NCBI GenBank assembly: GCA_963723355.1
Contig: CAVRQQ010000016.1
Location: forward strand, 60,017 to 124,016
Direction: 5' to 3'
From: JAFDBW01 sp963723355
Lineage (GTDB): Bacteria > Desulfobacterota > Desulfuromonadia > Desulfuromonadales > BM103
Length of the DNA stretch: 64,000 bases
Shown: positions 16,998 to 26,361 of the stretch, piece after piece
How positions within the stretch are numbered: position 1 is the first letter of the stretch
Layout: each line of letters begins with the position of its first letter
Notes under the pieces: model-generated
The model's input: only the letters and a program-made list of their open reading frames with translations
What the model was told of the DNA's origin: nothing
The model's database searches: none
Program-made: the position numbers and the translations under genes

Positions 16998-18050
16998 ATG
17001 TTTTTGTTAATTATCTACATTGTCATTGCTTTAGGCTTTTCTTTTCTTTGCTCAATCGCTGAGGCTGTGTTGCTCAGCGTGACAGAACCATACATCGCTT
17101 TACTGGCGTCACAAAGTAAGCCGTCTGCCGGACTGCTTCGCCGACTGAAGGAAGATATCAACAAACCATTGGCCGCAATTCTGACACTTAACACCATTGC
17201 ACACACAGTTGGCGCAGCGGGAGCCGGAGCTCAGGCAACGAGTATTTTTGGAAGTGCTTATCTTGGCATCGCTTCAGCAATTCTGACCTTGCTGATTCTC
17301 GTGTTTTCAGAGATTATTCCCAAGACCCTCGGTGCGCATTATTGGCGTCAACTGGCGCCGCCAACAGCCTATGTTCTCAAGCTGCTAGTCTGGATGCTTT
17401 ATCCTTTCGTCATGTTAACTGAGTTGCTGACTCGCAGCCTGACGGATGGCCCAACCTTGAGGGGTATCAACCGTAAGGAGTTGATAGCCTTGGCTGAACT
17501 TAGTGGGCAGGAGGGGGTTTTGGCTGTCAAAGAATCATTGATTATGCAGAATCTACTCCGCATGCACGAAACCTCGGTTAAGGAGGCCATGACGCCGCGT
17601 ACCGTTGTCTTTTCCATCCCTGAAATGTTAACAGTTGGAAGCCATTTTAAGCAATTCGAGAGTAAATCATTCTCTCGAATACCCGTTTATCGTAATGACC
17701 CTGAGAATGTTACGGGCTTCGTATTGCGCAGTGACTTGCTTCTCGCCCAGGCGCGTAATGAGGTAGAGAGGCCAGTCACCGATTTTCTTCGCACGATTCC
17801 AAAGATCTTTGAACAGGCAGAACTCTCTCATGCCTTTGACCGGTTCCTCAAAGAACGCGTACACATTATGCAAGTCCTTGACGAATATGGAGGGTTTGCC
17901 GGCATTCTGACCTTCGAGGATGTTCTGGAAACCATGATCGGCTTGGAAATCATCGATGAGTTCGATGATGCCGAAGATATGCAACTCTTAGCACGCAAAC
18001 AATGGAAGCATAGAGCCAAAAAGTTAGGATTGGATATCGATGATTTCTGA
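16998..18050 (+). CDS. CNNM/CBS-domain membrane protein (CorC/HlyC-like)
   Basis: 350 residues from the ATG at 16998. The N-terminal DUF21/CNNM domain has helices at about residues 1-25, 60-85, 92-115 and 125-150, with CSIAEAVLLSV near the start and VFSEIIPKTLG. A linker (MTPRTVVFSIP) leads into a CBS pair, about residues 195-320, including SRIPVYRNDPENVTGFV and DEYGGFAGILTFEDVLE. Such proteins are linked to Mg2+/Co2+ efflux. The C-terminal transporter-associated domain of longer members is absent. Confidence 0.88.
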   Translation: MFLLIIYIVIALGFSFLCSIAEAVLLSVTEPYIALLASQSKPSAGLLRRLKEDINKPLAAILTLNTIAHTVGAAGAGAQATSIFGSAYLGIASAILTLLILVFSEIIPKTLGAHYWRQLAPPTAYVLKLLVWMLYPFVMLTELLTRSLTDGPTLRGINRKELIALAELSGQEGVLAVKESLIMQNLLRMHETSVKEAMTPRTVVFSIPEMLTVGSHFKQFESKSFSRIPVYRNDPENVTGFVLRSDLLLAQARNEVERPVTDFLRTIPKIFEQAELSHAFDRFLKERVHIMQVLDEYGGFAGILTFEDVLETMIGLEIIDEFDDAEDMQLLARKQWKHRAKKLGLDIDDF

Positions 18051-18114
18051 CTGATTTCAAATGAAAATCTCACATCACGATGAGGCTTTTCGTAAATTGC
18101 AGGACTAATAATAT

Positions 18115-18147
18115 AACTCTGGCCCTCCAAATAGGAGGGCCAGAGTT
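18115..18147. terminator. Perfect-stem terminator between convergent genes
   Basis: AACTCTGGCCCTCC / GGAGGGCCAGAGTT with a 4-base loop. It lies between the (+) CNNM gene and the (-) 63-residue gene and can serve both. Confidence 0.85.
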
Positions 18148-18182
18148 GCTTGGGATGTGGCAGCATAACGACAAGTTGTATT

Positions 18183-18374
18183 TCAAGCGACTCTTTTAAC
18201 GACACCGCTCGAAATTAACTCTTTGAGATTGCTTAACAGTGCACGTTCTTCAGGGTATTCATGGCCATCCGCAGCCGCCTGGGCCAAAATTTGATGATAT
18301 TCCTGACTCGTGACGACACCGTCTTCAATCGCCTTTTTGATCAATTCAAACAGCTTATCAGATTCTCTGGACAT
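18183..18374 (-). CDS. Small helical protein of unknown function
   Basis: 63 residues from the ATG at 18374 (GGGA before it). Predicted helical throughout, with no membrane segment: SDKLFELIKKAIEDG, SQEYHQILAQAAADG and YPEERALLSNLKELI. It lies 76 bases downstream of htpX on the same strand and is probably in its transcript. Confidence 0.6.
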   Translation of the reverse strand: MSRESDKLFELIKKAIEDGVVTSQEYHQILAQAAADGHEYPEERALLSNLKELISSGVVKRVA

Positions 18375-18450
18375 GATCGTTCCCTTTCGCTTGATGGACT
18401 TTTGCTTGTTTTTACAGTCAACTCGCCTTAAACAGAACCGGTATGAGCAT

Positions 18451-19314
18451 CTATTCATGGCCAGCTCTCGCAAGCACCTCCAACCGTGAAATGCGCTCTT
18501 CCGTCGGAGGATGTGTTGAAAACCATTTTACGAAAGATTTACCGGAAAATGGATTGACGATAAACATATGGGCTGTAGCTGGTTGAGCCCCTTGTAGTGG
18601 CATTTTCTGTGACGCTACATGCAGTTTCCGGAGAGCATTGGCCAAGGCCATCGGCCGGCCGCAGATCCTTGCCCCGGTTTCATCGGCCAAATACTCACGG
18701 GACCGTGAGACCGACATCTGAATCAATAAAGCGGCCAATGGGGCAACCATGGCCATGACAAGTGAACCGATAACACTGCCAGCCCCTTCACCATCCTCAT
18801 CTCTCCCCATACCGAGGATTGCACCCCATTGCAGCATATTTCCAAGCATTGTAATGGCTCCTGCAAAGGTGGCGGCAATCGAGCCGACAAGGATGTCGCG
18901 ATTCTTCACATGCGCCAGTTCATGGGCCATGACTCCCTCCAACTCCTCAGGGGAGAGTATGCGCAAAATCCCGTTTGTGGCAGCGACCGCCGCATGGTCA
19001 GGATTTCGCCCGGTTGCAAAAGCGTTCGGACTTTCAGATGGGATGATGTAAACACGCGGCATTGGCAGACCAGCACGAATGGCGAGCCTGCGGATCATAC
19101 TGTAGAAGGCCGGGTTGTCATTTTCTCCGATCTCTTTGGCACCATACATTTTTAGGACAATTTTGTCCGAATACCAGTAGGAGAAGAAGTTCATGCCTAG
19201 TGCAATGAGAAAGGCGATGACCATTCCGGACTGGCCACCAATGACGTTGCCCATTAGAACCATCAACACGGTGAGAAGTGATAATAGTAGGGTCGTTTTA
19301 AGTTTGTTAATCAT
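18451..19314 (-). CDS. htpX: Membrane zinc metalloprotease HtpX
   Basis: Inner-membrane M48 protease for quality control of membrane proteins. 287 residues, typical. Two N-terminal membrane helices (residues 7-24 and 28-48), the zinc site HELAH (H131, E132, H135), two further hydrophobic segments after it, and a third-ligand region SREYLADETGARI. GGAGG lies 7 bases before the ATG. The 5' leader carries a manganese riboswitch and terminator, so expression should depend on Mn2+. Confidence 0.95.
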   Translation of the reverse strand: MINKLKTTLLLSLLTVLMVLMGNVIGGQSGMVIAFLIALGMNFFSYWYSDKIVLKMYGAKEIGENDNPAFYSMIRRLAIRAGLPMPRVYIIPSESPNAFATGRNPDHAAVAATNGILRILSPEELEGVMAHELAHVKNRDILVGSIAATFAGAITMLGNMLQWGAILGMGRDEDGEGAGSVIGSLVMAMVAPLAALLIQMSVSRSREYLADETGARICGRPMALANALRKLHVASQKMPLQGAQPATAHMFIVNPFSGKSFVKWFSTHPPTEERISRLEVLARAGHE

Positions 19315-19352
19315 GATTACCTCCGTTGTGTTTTATTGCTCCGGAGGTAATG

Positions 19353-19398
19353 AAAAAAGACCTTTACCCCCGGCATGTTTGCCTGAGATAAAGGTCTT
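19353..19398 (-). terminator. Expression-platform terminator of the htpX riboswitch
   Basis: On the minus strand AAGACCTTTA...TAAAGGTCTT with an inner GGC/GCC stem is followed by six T. Its left arm overlaps the 3' side of the aptamer's closing stem, so the two folds exclude each other. Confidence 0.85.
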
Positions 19399-19490
19399 GT
19401 TGGCAGGTTTCTGCCCCGGTTCCGGGTCTTGCGACCGTACTGACGAAACCGGGTCGGCCATTTCTCCGACCGATAACTACTCCCCTTTTG
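19388..19490 (-). ncRNA. yybP-ykoY manganese riboswitch upstream of htpX
   Basis: Read on the minus strand: it opens AAAAGGGGAGTAG, the most conserved block of this class. A GGTCGG...CCGACC hairpin follows, then TTTCGTCAGTACGG (the second conserved loop), then GGTCGCAAGACC and a GGCAG/CTGCC stem. It closes with CAAGACCTTT, which pairs with AAAGG at the start. Mn2+ binding should stabilise the closing stem and prevent the downstream terminator, turning htpX on. Recognition is from remembered consensus, not a covariance search. Confidence 0.82.
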
Positions 19491-19918
19491 GTAAATAATC
19501 TAAGTACTCACCTGGAAGAAGTCAAGGGAAACCGATCGTGTCGATATCGTTTTTTACCTTATCAGTTATCGTTTACAACTTTTACTTTATACGGCTATCT
19601 TCCTATATCAGTCCAAAAATTAGCCGCAACAATAGCCATATACTTAGATGTGATATTTCTATTTGTCACCATTCACAGTAAAGACTGGTCCATCTCCTAG
19701 CGGTATTCTCCTTAATGCTGTTGCAGCAAATTCCCTGGATACCCTAGGTATTTTTAGTATGCCATTAGCTGGTTTAATTATTGAATTCTTGGGGACGAGT
19801 GAGTAAGGTGCGAACCTAATCATCACTATATCGAGTCTGAAGTGACGTTAAATGCTTACCCCAGTAATTTTTATTGTTATAATGTCGCCTGAAGTGGGTA
19901 AAGCAACGGGCACTCATC
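19491..19918. other. Gap between the htpX riboswitch and the receiver gene
   Basis: AT-rich, about 430 bases, no convincing gene. The htpX promoter should lie just right of 19490. Confidence 0.4.
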
Positions 19919-20299
19919 ATGAAAAAGATATTGCTCATTGATGACGATCAACTCTTCCTGAACTTTCTTACAGATTATGTAAGTGAGCGCTACCCCAATC
20001 TTGAAATTCTGGCCTTCGACAACGCCCTGCAGGGTCTGGCGCACATCAACACCGACCTCGACCTCCTGCTGCTCGATCTGGAGATGCCGGATATGGACGG
20101 CGGCAAACTCCTCGCCTATGCGACCGGGAAGGGGCTGGATTGCCGACGTATTATCATTTTGTCCGGCCGTGACGCCGACTACCTGCACAAACGCTTCCCA
20201 ATGGGAAAATGCCTGGCCGTGCTGAATAAACATGAGGTTCGCCAGCAAGCCGTACTTGACATGATTTTTCAAGCGTTGCACAAAAAAGCAGAGTGTTGA
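19919..20299 (+). CDS. Single-domain response regulator
   Basis: 126 residues, one receiver domain only. The acidic pocket is DDD at residues 8-10, the phospho-acceptor is the aspartate of LLLLDLEMPDMDG, and the switch serine is in IIILSGRD. The usual lysine lies in LNKHEVRQQ. No output domain, so it acts through protein contacts. A coiled-coil membrane protein gene follows in the same direction. Confidence 0.88.
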   Translation: MKKILLIDDDQLFLNFLTDYVSERYPNLEILAFDNALQGLAHINTDLDLLLLDLEMPDMDGGKLLAYATGKGLDCRRIIILSGRDADYLHKRFPMGKCLAVLNKHEVRQQAVLDMIFQALHKKAEC

Positions 20300-20360
20300 C
20301 CAACAATTATGGCAGTGATGTCCGCAATGGGCTTCATTGCTGGAACCCCGGGAGATATAT

Positions 20361-21014
20361 TTGAAAACACTACTATCACTACTCGTATTTATGGTCTGTG
20401 CAATGCCTCTGTATGCAGACCAGGCACTGGTCTTGACCGAGATCGAACAGATTCAGGAAAAGATCTGGTATCTGCAGAGAGACCTTGCCGCGCAGAAATC
20501 TGCCATTGAGAAGCAGCAGGAACAGTACACGCGTCATTCTGCAGGCACCAACAAGAGACAACTTGATGTGGAGACGCAGTTGACAGCGGTGACTCAGGAA
20601 GTTGCCCGCCAGCAGGAGAAGTTGCAAGGGATTGAAGACAGTCTGCAGAGTCTGAAAGAAACGGTCACGGCGCTGGACGGCGAGGTCAACCAGCAGAACC
20701 GCGCCCAGTTGCAGCAGGCAGAGAAATCGGGCACCCAGGAAGGGCTGCTTCGTACCATGCGTGAAGAACTTGCCGCAAACCGCAGGCTGACCGAGCAGGC
20801 TCTGGCTGAAACGCAAAAACAGCTTGCCGAAACCCGTACGGAGCTTGCGGCACTAAAAACGAATGCAAGTGGTCAATTTAATCAGCTGATTCTGTGGGGT
20901 GGCGGGATAGCCCTTGGACTGTCGATTTTGTTAACCATTATCCTCGCCTTTCGGAGCGGAGGATCCAGGAAATCTGCTGATAAGCGTGAATTTCCGACCA
21001 AACATGAGCTGTAA
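20361..21014 (+). CDS. Exported coiled-coil protein with C-terminal membrane anchor
   Basis: 217 residues from a TTG at 20361, chosen because GGGAG precedes it and a clean signal peptide (MKTLLSLLVFMVCAMPLYA) follows. Residues 25-165 are a charged, heptad-rich coiled coil (many Q, E, K, L). One membrane helix lies near residues 182-202, then a short basic tail. So the coiled coil is likely periplasmic and tethered to the inner membrane. No known family recognised. Confidence 0.6.
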   Translation: MKTLLSLLVFMVCAMPLYADQALVLTEIEQIQEKIWYLQRDLAAQKSAIEKQQEQYTRHSAGTNKRQLDVETQLTAVTQEVARQQEKLQGIEDSLQSLKETVTALDGEVNQQNRAQLQQAEKSGTQEGLLRTMREELAANRRLTEQALAETQKQLAETRTELAALKTNASGQFNQLILWGGGIALGLSILLTIILAFRSGGSRKSADKREFPTKHEL

Positions 21015-21045
21015 AGGAGACGACCCTGCTACAGACAAGCAAAAA

Positions 21046-21073
21046 AAAGGCAGCCTTCTGGCTGCCTTTTTAA
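21046..21073. terminator. Terminator between convergent genes
   Basis: AAAAGGCAGCC TTCT GGCTGCCTTTTT; symmetric, can serve both the coiled-coil gene and the facing zinc-ribbon gene. Confidence 0.9.
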
Positions 21074-21092
21074 TTCTTATGCCGCGAACCTG

Positions 21093-21284
21093 TCAGATGG
21101 AACAACTCATATCCTCGCCGCAGCACATCGGCGACTTGATCTTGCCGTGGCCGTTAGGACACTTGGATATCTGAACGTTCCTGCCATCGGGCAGTTCCAG
21201 GTTGTCGTTTTCAAGCGGAGCATCACACTTGGCGCATGTTGCGTTCACGCCCATGCCACATTTTGCACAGCTATAAGTTGCCAT
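21093..21284 (-). CDS. Small zinc-ribbon protein
   Basis: 63 residues with AAGGAGA before the ATG. Two CxxC pairs (CAKC and CAKC, residues 6-20), then CPNGHG and an end MCCGEDMSCSI. The cysteine spacing suggests one or two bound zinc ions. Function unknown; single gene. Confidence 0.65.
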   Translation of the reverse strand: MATYSCAKCGMGVNATCAKCDAPLENDNLELPDGRNVQISKCPNGHGKIKSPMCCGEDMSCSI

Positions 21285-21385
21285 CAGTCTCTCCTTGTTG
21301 TCTGGCTGTTACGCGTTGATATTGACTTTGAATAAACCGTTACTGAATTTTTACAACAGCGTGCGGGTTCTGTCAAAGGACCGGC

Positions 21386-22213
21386 TCATTTTTTGAGTCG
21401 AATACCTTCGTCGGTCAGTTTGATCAGACCAGCCTTGTAGAGCCCCCCGACTCCCTTCTTAAACAATTTTTTGCTCAACCCGAGAGCCTCCTGAATCTGC
21501 TCAGGCGGACTTTTGTCATGCAGGGGCAAAAACCCCTGGTTATCGTTGAGCGCTTTCATGATCGTCACTTTGGCATCATCAAGATCATTACGGGTGCCGA
21601 GGCTCAGGGCACAGTCAATCTTGCCGTCGGCACGAATCTGTCGGATATAACCTGTCAGTTCTTCACCATAACTGAGGCGGTCGCCGATTTCGTCTCGGTA
21701 AAGCAAGCCGCTGAACCGGTGATTGATGATCACCTTGGCCCCTAATGGTGTGAACTGGTAAACGATCAGATCAACCTTCTGCCCATCCGCGATCGTCTCG
21801 TCGGGAGAGGAAAGACTTTTATCGATACGAGCCGTACCGATTGGTCGGTTCTGGCGATCAAGGCGCACCTTGACCAGGTAACGCCGCCCCGGCTTCATCT
21901 GTTCCGGCTGTTCTTTGGGCGGCACGAGGAGATCCTTGGCCAACCCCCAGTCCATGAAGGCCCCGTGACTGTTGACCTGGCTGGCCCGCATCAGGGCAAA
22001 CTCGCCGAACTCCGCCAAAGGTTGTCGGAGAGTCGCAACCATTTTGCCCTCGAGGTCGGCATAAACGAAGGCGGTCAGCTGGTCTCCCGGGGCCATTTCG
22101 CAGGTGACTTCAGATTTAGGTAGCAGGGCTCTTTCCTTGTTGGCCTGCAGCCAGGCCCCTTTATCATCTATCGCATGCACTGTAAGCAGGTTCATGCGGC
22201 CAGCTTCAAGCAT
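21386..22213 (-). CDS. S1-like RNA-binding protein, CvfB family
   Basis: 275 residues from the ATG at 22213 (GGAG upstream). The order of an N-terminal S1-like fold, two central S1 domains (SQVNSHGAFMDWGLAKDLLVP and YGEELTGYIRQIRADGKID) and a C-terminal winged helix (IQEALGLSKKLFKKGVG...LTDEGIRLKK) is that of CvfB/YitL proteins. They bind RNA; the target is unknown. Length fits the family. Monocistronic. Confidence 0.85.
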   Translation of the reverse strand: MLEAGRMNLLTVHAIDDKGAWLQANKERALLPKSEVTCEMAPGDQLTAFVYADLEGKMVATLRQPLAEFGEFALMRASQVNSHGAFMDWGLAKDLLVPPKEQPEQMKPGRRYLVKVRLDRQNRPIGTARIDKSLSSPDETIADGQKVDLIVYQFTPLGAKVIINHRFSGLLYRDEIGDRLSYGEELTGYIRQIRADGKIDCALSLGTRNDLDDAKVTIMKALNDNQGFLPLHDKSPPEQIQEALGLSKKLFKKGVGGLYKAGLIKLTDEGIRLKK

Positions 22214-22374
22214 TTTCAGACTCCCTTTAAAACCATCAGCAACAGATGGCCAGTTTAGCACTTAGAAGATCAGTAAAACATTTAAAATCAGGGTTTCCCA
22301 TAAAAATCCCATTTTGCTTTTCATCACAGTAAGGCTCTGCCATAATCCTCCCCTGAATTCCGGAAAGCAATCAC

Positions 22375-24255
22375 ATGGCACTGATCAACCTGCGCAATAT
22401 AAGCCTGGCCTTCGGCGGCCCCCCTCTGCTCGAGGATATCTCACTACGCATAGATAAAGGTGAGCGGATCTGTCTTCTGGGTCGCAACGGATCGGGGAAA
22501 TCCACACTCCTCAAGGTCATTGCCGGCGAGATCCAAGTTGATGGTGGCCTCATCGACCGTCAGCAGGGCTTGCGGGTCGCCCGCCTCGAGCAGGACGTCC
22601 CCCGCAACCTGCAGGGGACCATCTACGAGGCGACGGCACAAGGTCTGGCTGAAACGGGTGACCTGCTGGTTCGTTATCACGACCTCACCCGGCGCGCAGA
22701 CAATGGTGAAGCGGGGCTGGACAGCCAGCTTGCTGAGATTCACCAGAAACTGGAGAGCTGCGACGGCTGGGCACATCAGCAGCGTATCGAACAGGCCCTC
22801 TCCCGGCTGAAACTCCCTGCCGACCTGCCGGTCTCAAGCCTGTCCGGAGGAATTCTGCGGCGGGTGCTTCTGGCCCGCGCCCTGGCAGTCGACCCCGACA
22901 TCCTGCTGCTCGATGAGCCGACCAATCATCTCGACATCGAATCGATCACCTGGCTCGAAGACTTTCTCCAGCGTCAGAATTTGGCCCTGGTTTTCGTCAC
23001 CCACGACCGCGCTTTCCTGCGCAGCCTCGCGACCCGCATCATCGAAATAGATCGAGGCCGCCTGTTTGATTTTGCCTGCGACTACGACACCTTCCTGCAG
23101 CGCAAGGATGAGCTGCTGTATGCCGAAGCCCAGGAACACGCACGGTTCGACAAGAAGCTGGCCGAGGAGGAGGTCTGGATCCGCAAGGGGATCAAGGCCC
23201 GACGGACGCGAAACGAAGGACGGGTCCGCGCCTTGAAAAAAATGCGCGAAGAGTTTCGCCAGCGCCGCGAACGCACCGGTACGGCCCGGCTCAACCTGCA
23301 CGAGGCAGAACGCAGCGGCAAGCTGGTCGCCGAGGTAAAGGGACTGTCATTTGCATTTGGGAAGACGCCTCTGGTCAGTGATTTCTCGACCACGGTCCTG
23401 CGTGGCGACCGGATCGGCATTATCGGGCCAAACGGGATCGGCAAAACGACCCTGCTGAAACTTATATTGGGTGAGCTCGAGCCACAACAGGGTGAAGTTC
23501 GACTCGGCACCAACCTTCACATCCTTTATTTTGACCAGATGCGCGAGCAACTCGACCCCGACCTGACCGTTCAGCAAAACCTCGCGGGAGATCAGGATTC
23601 GGTGGTGATTGATGGCAGGGCGCGCCATGTCATCGGCTATCTTCAGGATTTCCTGTTCACCCCTGACCGGGCCCGCAGCCCGGTTCGCATCCTTTCCGGC
23701 GGGGAACGAAACCGGCTCCTGCTGGCCCGCCTCTTTACCCGCGAAGCCAACGTCCTGGTCCTCGACGAGCCGACCAATGATCTCGACCTGGAGACGCTGG
23801 ACCTGCTCGAGGAGTTGCTGGCTGATTTCAAGGGCACGCTGTTTCTGGTCAGCCACGATAGGGCGTTTCTCAACCGGGTCGTCACCAGCACCATCGCTTT
23901 TGAAGGGGACGGTCAGGTCCGGGAATATGTCGGTGGTTATGATGACTGGCTGCAGCAACGGCAAGCGACCGTCATCGAACCTGTCAAGGAAAAGCCTGTT
24001 AACCGTGGAAAGCCGAAAAAAGATCGGCCACGCAAATTGACCTTCAAGGAAAAAAACGAACTCAACGGCCTGCCTCTGCGGATCGAAACCCTCGAAACCG
24101 AAGTTGCCGAGCTGCACGAAAAAATCGCCGATCCTGAGTTCTACCGGACAGCAGGGCCGGTGGTCGCAGGTGTCAACGCAAGACTCGAGGAAATCGAACG
24201 GGAGCTCGCCACGACCTACAGCCGTTGGGAGGAACTGGATGCATTGAGCGATTAA
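22375..24255 (+). CDS. uup: ABC-F ATPase, Uup-like
   Basis: 626 residues: two ABC ATPase domains (Walker A GRNGSGKST near residue 38 and GPNGIGKTT near 350; signatures LSGGILRRV and LSGGERNRL; Walker B followed by DEPTNHLD and DEPTNDLD), an arginine-rich linker between them and a C-terminal coiled coil with KKDRPRKLTFKEKNEL, typical of Uup. No membrane segments. The family acts on ribosomes or branched DNA; Uup is linked to precise transposon excision. Confidence 0.92.
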   Translation: MALINLRNISLAFGGPPLLEDISLRIDKGERICLLGRNGSGKSTLLKVIAGEIQVDGGLIDRQQGLRVARLEQDVPRNLQGTIYEATAQGLAETGDLLVRYHDLTRRADNGEAGLDSQLAEIHQKLESCDGWAHQQRIEQALSRLKLPADLPVSSLSGGILRRVLLARALAVDPDILLLDEPTNHLDIESITWLEDFLQRQNLALVFVTHDRAFLRSLATRIIEIDRGRLFDFACDYDTFLQRKDELLYAEAQEHARFDKKLAEEEVWIRKGIKARRTRNEGRVRALKKMREEFRQRRERTGTARLNLHEAERSGKLVAEVKGLSFAFGKTPLVSDFSTTVLRGDRIGIIGPNGIGKTTLLKLILGELEPQQGEVRLGTNLHILYFDQMREQLDPDLTVQQNLAGDQDSVVIDGRARHVIGYLQDFLFTPDRARSPVRILSGGERNRLLLARLFTREANVLVLDEPTNDLDLETLDLLEELLADFKGTLFLVSHDRAFLNRVVTSTIAFEGDGQVREYVGGYDDWLQQRQATVIEPVKEKPVNRGKPKKDRPRKLTFKEKNELNGLPLRIETLETEVAELHEKIADPEFYRTAGPVVAGVNARLEEIERELATTYSRWEELDALSD

Positions 24256-24274
24256 CGCATCAGTGACGTAAACC

Positions 24275-25279
24275 ATGGACGGGAACAGATCAGCGCCAAA
24301 CCAGAGACCACGCAACCAGAGCACCCTGCCATGGCGGGACGGCGAAACTCCGCTGATGCTGGCACCGATGCAGGGGCTGACCAACCGTGCGATGCGAGCC
24401 CTTTTTATCGATTGGGTCCGTCCTGACGTCGTGTTTACCGAGTTCATGCGGGTCAGCAACGTCAGCCGCAAACGCCTGATTCGCAATGACCTGATCGAAG
24501 CCGGAAGTGCAACAGGAGGAATCCCACTGGTGGCGCAATTGGTCGGCAATGACGCACGGGCGCTGGTCGCTGCGGCCCGCAACGCAGAAGCTGTCGGAGC
24601 GCAACATATCAACCTCAACATGGGCTGCCCCTACGGACGCATGACCACCAGTGCAACCGGCGGGGCCATGCTGCAGCACCCGACACAACTCTCAGCAATT
24701 ATTCCTGCCCTGCGTCAGGCAATATCGGGCAGCTTCTCCATCAAAATGCGGGCCGGCTACAGTAATCCCGAACAGATTTTCACCCTAATATCGCTGTTTG
24801 AGGACAGCTGCGTCGATTTCCTGGTCCTGCATCCGCGAACCGTCCTGCAAAAATATGCCGGCTCAGCCAACCACTCCATTACGGCACGCCTGGTCAAACA
24901 GACATCCATCCCGGTAATTGCCAACGGCGACATACGCAGTGCACAACAAGGGCTTCGGGTGCTCGAGAAAACCGGGGCCGCCGGCCTGATGCTCGGTCGC
25001 GGTGCAATCGCCGACCCGCTGCTCTTCGAACGCATCAGAAACCACAACGTGTCAGAACCGACGCCAGCCGAAACGGCAATCATGATTCGCCAATACATGG
25101 GAGGGGTCCTGGAACGCTACCAGGAGCTTTTCTGTGGTGAGAAGCAGATCCTCGACAAGGCCAAGAATGTCCTGGCCTTTCTCGATCAGCCGGAATTTGC
25201 CCGACCCATCGGTAAGCTGAAAAGGGCAAGAACGTTTACAGCCTTTACCGACCTGCTCGCAAGGATCGAGCCGTCATGA
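24275..25279 (+). CDS. tRNA-dihydrouridine synthase family protein
   Basis: 334 residues. FMN-dependent TIM barrel that reduces uridines in tRNA D-loops. Visible: LAPMQGLTN at the N-terminus, the motif NMGCP with the catalytic cysteine, FSIKMRAGY, LHPRT, PVIANGDI and MLGRGAIADP. The residues after the cysteine are YGRM rather than the common AKKV, so it belongs to a side branch of the family. The ATG at 24356 is a possible shorter start. It follows uup by 19 bases and overlaps the next gene (ATGA). Confidence 0.88.
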   Translation: MDGNRSAPNQRPRNQSTLPWRDGETPLMLAPMQGLTNRAMRALFIDWVRPDVVFTEFMRVSNVSRKRLIRNDLIEAGSATGGIPLVAQLVGNDARALVAAARNAEAVGAQHINLNMGCPYGRMTTSATGGAMLQHPTQLSAIIPALRQAISGSFSIKMRAGYSNPEQIFTLISLFEDSCVDFLVLHPRTVLQKYAGSANHSITARLVKQTSIPVIANGDIRSAQQGLRVLEKTGAAGLMLGRGAIADPLLFERIRNHNVSEPTPAETAIMIRQYMGGVLERYQELFCGEKQILDKAKNVLAFLDQPEFARPIGKLKRARTFTAFTDLLARIEPS

Positions 25280-25500
25280 GCGAAGATCTCGATTCCGGTC
25301 ACAAGGAACTTGTTGATCTGGCACAGGCCCGCATGCCGTTCGGCAAATACCAGGGCAGGCGGCTCATTGACCTGCCGGAAAATTACCTGGTCTGGTTCGC
25401 CAATCAGGGGTTTCCGGAAGGACAACTGGGGAGAAGACTGCAGGCGGTCTACGAGATCAAGCTGAACGGTCTCGAATCCCTGTTTGATCCGCTGCGCTAA
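25276..25500 (+). CDS. DUF3820 family protein
   Basis: 74 residues. The motif MPFGKYQGRRLIDLPENYLVWF is the core of DUF3820, sometimes described as a putative quorum-sensing-regulated protein, with no firm function. No membrane part. Start overlaps the dihydrouridine synthase stop, so the two are translationally coupled. Confidence 0.82.
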   Translation: MSEDLDSGHKELVDLAQARMPFGKYQGRRLIDLPENYLVWFANQGFPEGQLGRRLQAVYEIKLNGLESLFDPLR

Positions 25501-25534
25501 TTCAAGAGAGTGTTTGGACTCTGGTGTTGAAGAA

Positions 25535-25631
25535 TCGAGTATGAGGCAAAACCGGATTCTTGTTGATAGAGACTTTCAGGATGACGCAAAATGATGGTCA
25601 CCTCGACTGACTCCTGGTAGCCATTTTTTTG
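25535..25631 (+). repeat. GGCCACC-hairpin element, copy 4
   Basis: GGATTCTTGTTGATAGAGAC, then TTTCAGGATGACGCAAAATG, then the hairpin arm ATGGTCACCTCGACTGACTC and CTGGTAGCC, then seven T. Long-form copy; sits between convergent genes, directly abutting the methyltransferase stop. Confidence 0.75.
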
Positions 25632-26294
25632 TCACTTCTTGTATGAGGCGAAAAAATGGGGGACCGGGGGATCTTGGGTATCATCATAAGCTTCAAAGCT
25701 CTCTTGACTTAGACCGCATCGCACAAAGCCATCGATCTCCTCCCTGTCAAGAGGGAGGGGGATATCATCTTCTTGTTCTCCTCTTAGGCGACTTCTGCAT
25801 GAGACAAGCAGATATCCATGCGGTGCCAGAAGTGAGATCATGGCATCGCGTGCCTTTAATCGGTACTTGCCGGGTAACACCTGGATGGTGTTGCACTCAT
25901 AAACCAGGTCAAAAAGTTCCGCCCATCCCGGTGGGTAGTCAAAAAGATCTGCGACAAGATAGTTGACCCTGGTGTCTGGATAACGTTTTTTACAAAGGCG
26001 AATTGCTTCAGGAGAAATATCAAAAGCTGTGACCTCATATCCTGCTTCATCCAAGGCCTCCGCATCATCACCAACCCCACATCCAATCACGATAGCTTTG
26101 CGCTCTGCATGCTTAAAAGAACAGTTTTTCAACCATTTTAAAAGGTAAGGATTCGGTTCAAGGTCTGCCCAGAAAACAGCGCTATGATCCCCTTCAGCAT
26201 CCGTGTAGATACTATCAAACCAGCCAGTAGGGTCGTCTCTGTCCTGGTAAGATTTGACCTTTTTTTTGTATGCAATGGGATCAAACTCTTTCAT
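25632..26294 (-). CDS. SAM-dependent methyltransferase
   Basis: 220 residues, class I fold. Motif I VIGCGVGDDAEAL (about residues 90-102), then VTAFDISPEAIRLCKKR (acidic ribose-binding D) and YLVADLFDYPPGW. The N-terminus YQDRDDPTGWFDSIYTDAEGD resembles thiopurine/small-molecule methyltransferases. Substrate unknown. Flanked on both sides by GGCCACC-hairpin elements. Confidence 0.82.
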   Translation of the reverse strand: MKEFDPIAYKKKVKSYQDRDDPTGWFDSIYTDAEGDHSAVFWADLEPNPYLLKWLKNCSFKHAERKAIVIGCGVGDDAEALDEAGYEVTAFDISPEAIRLCKKRYPDTRVNYLVADLFDYPPGWAELFDLVYECNTIQVLPGKYRLKARDAMISLLAPHGYLLVSCRSRLRGEQEDDIPLPLDREEIDGFVRCGLSQESFEAYDDTQDPPVPHFFASYKK

Positions 26295-26361
26295 GCCATG
26301 TCACCTCTGGATTCTGATGTATTAATTTAACACAGTTTCCTGGACGTTCCAGACTTTGTTA

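Noticed and set aside
23347..24621. A 424-codon minus-strand frame opposite the ABC-F and dihydrouridine synthase genes
   Set aside because: Spans two clear genes in antisense; no domain seen.
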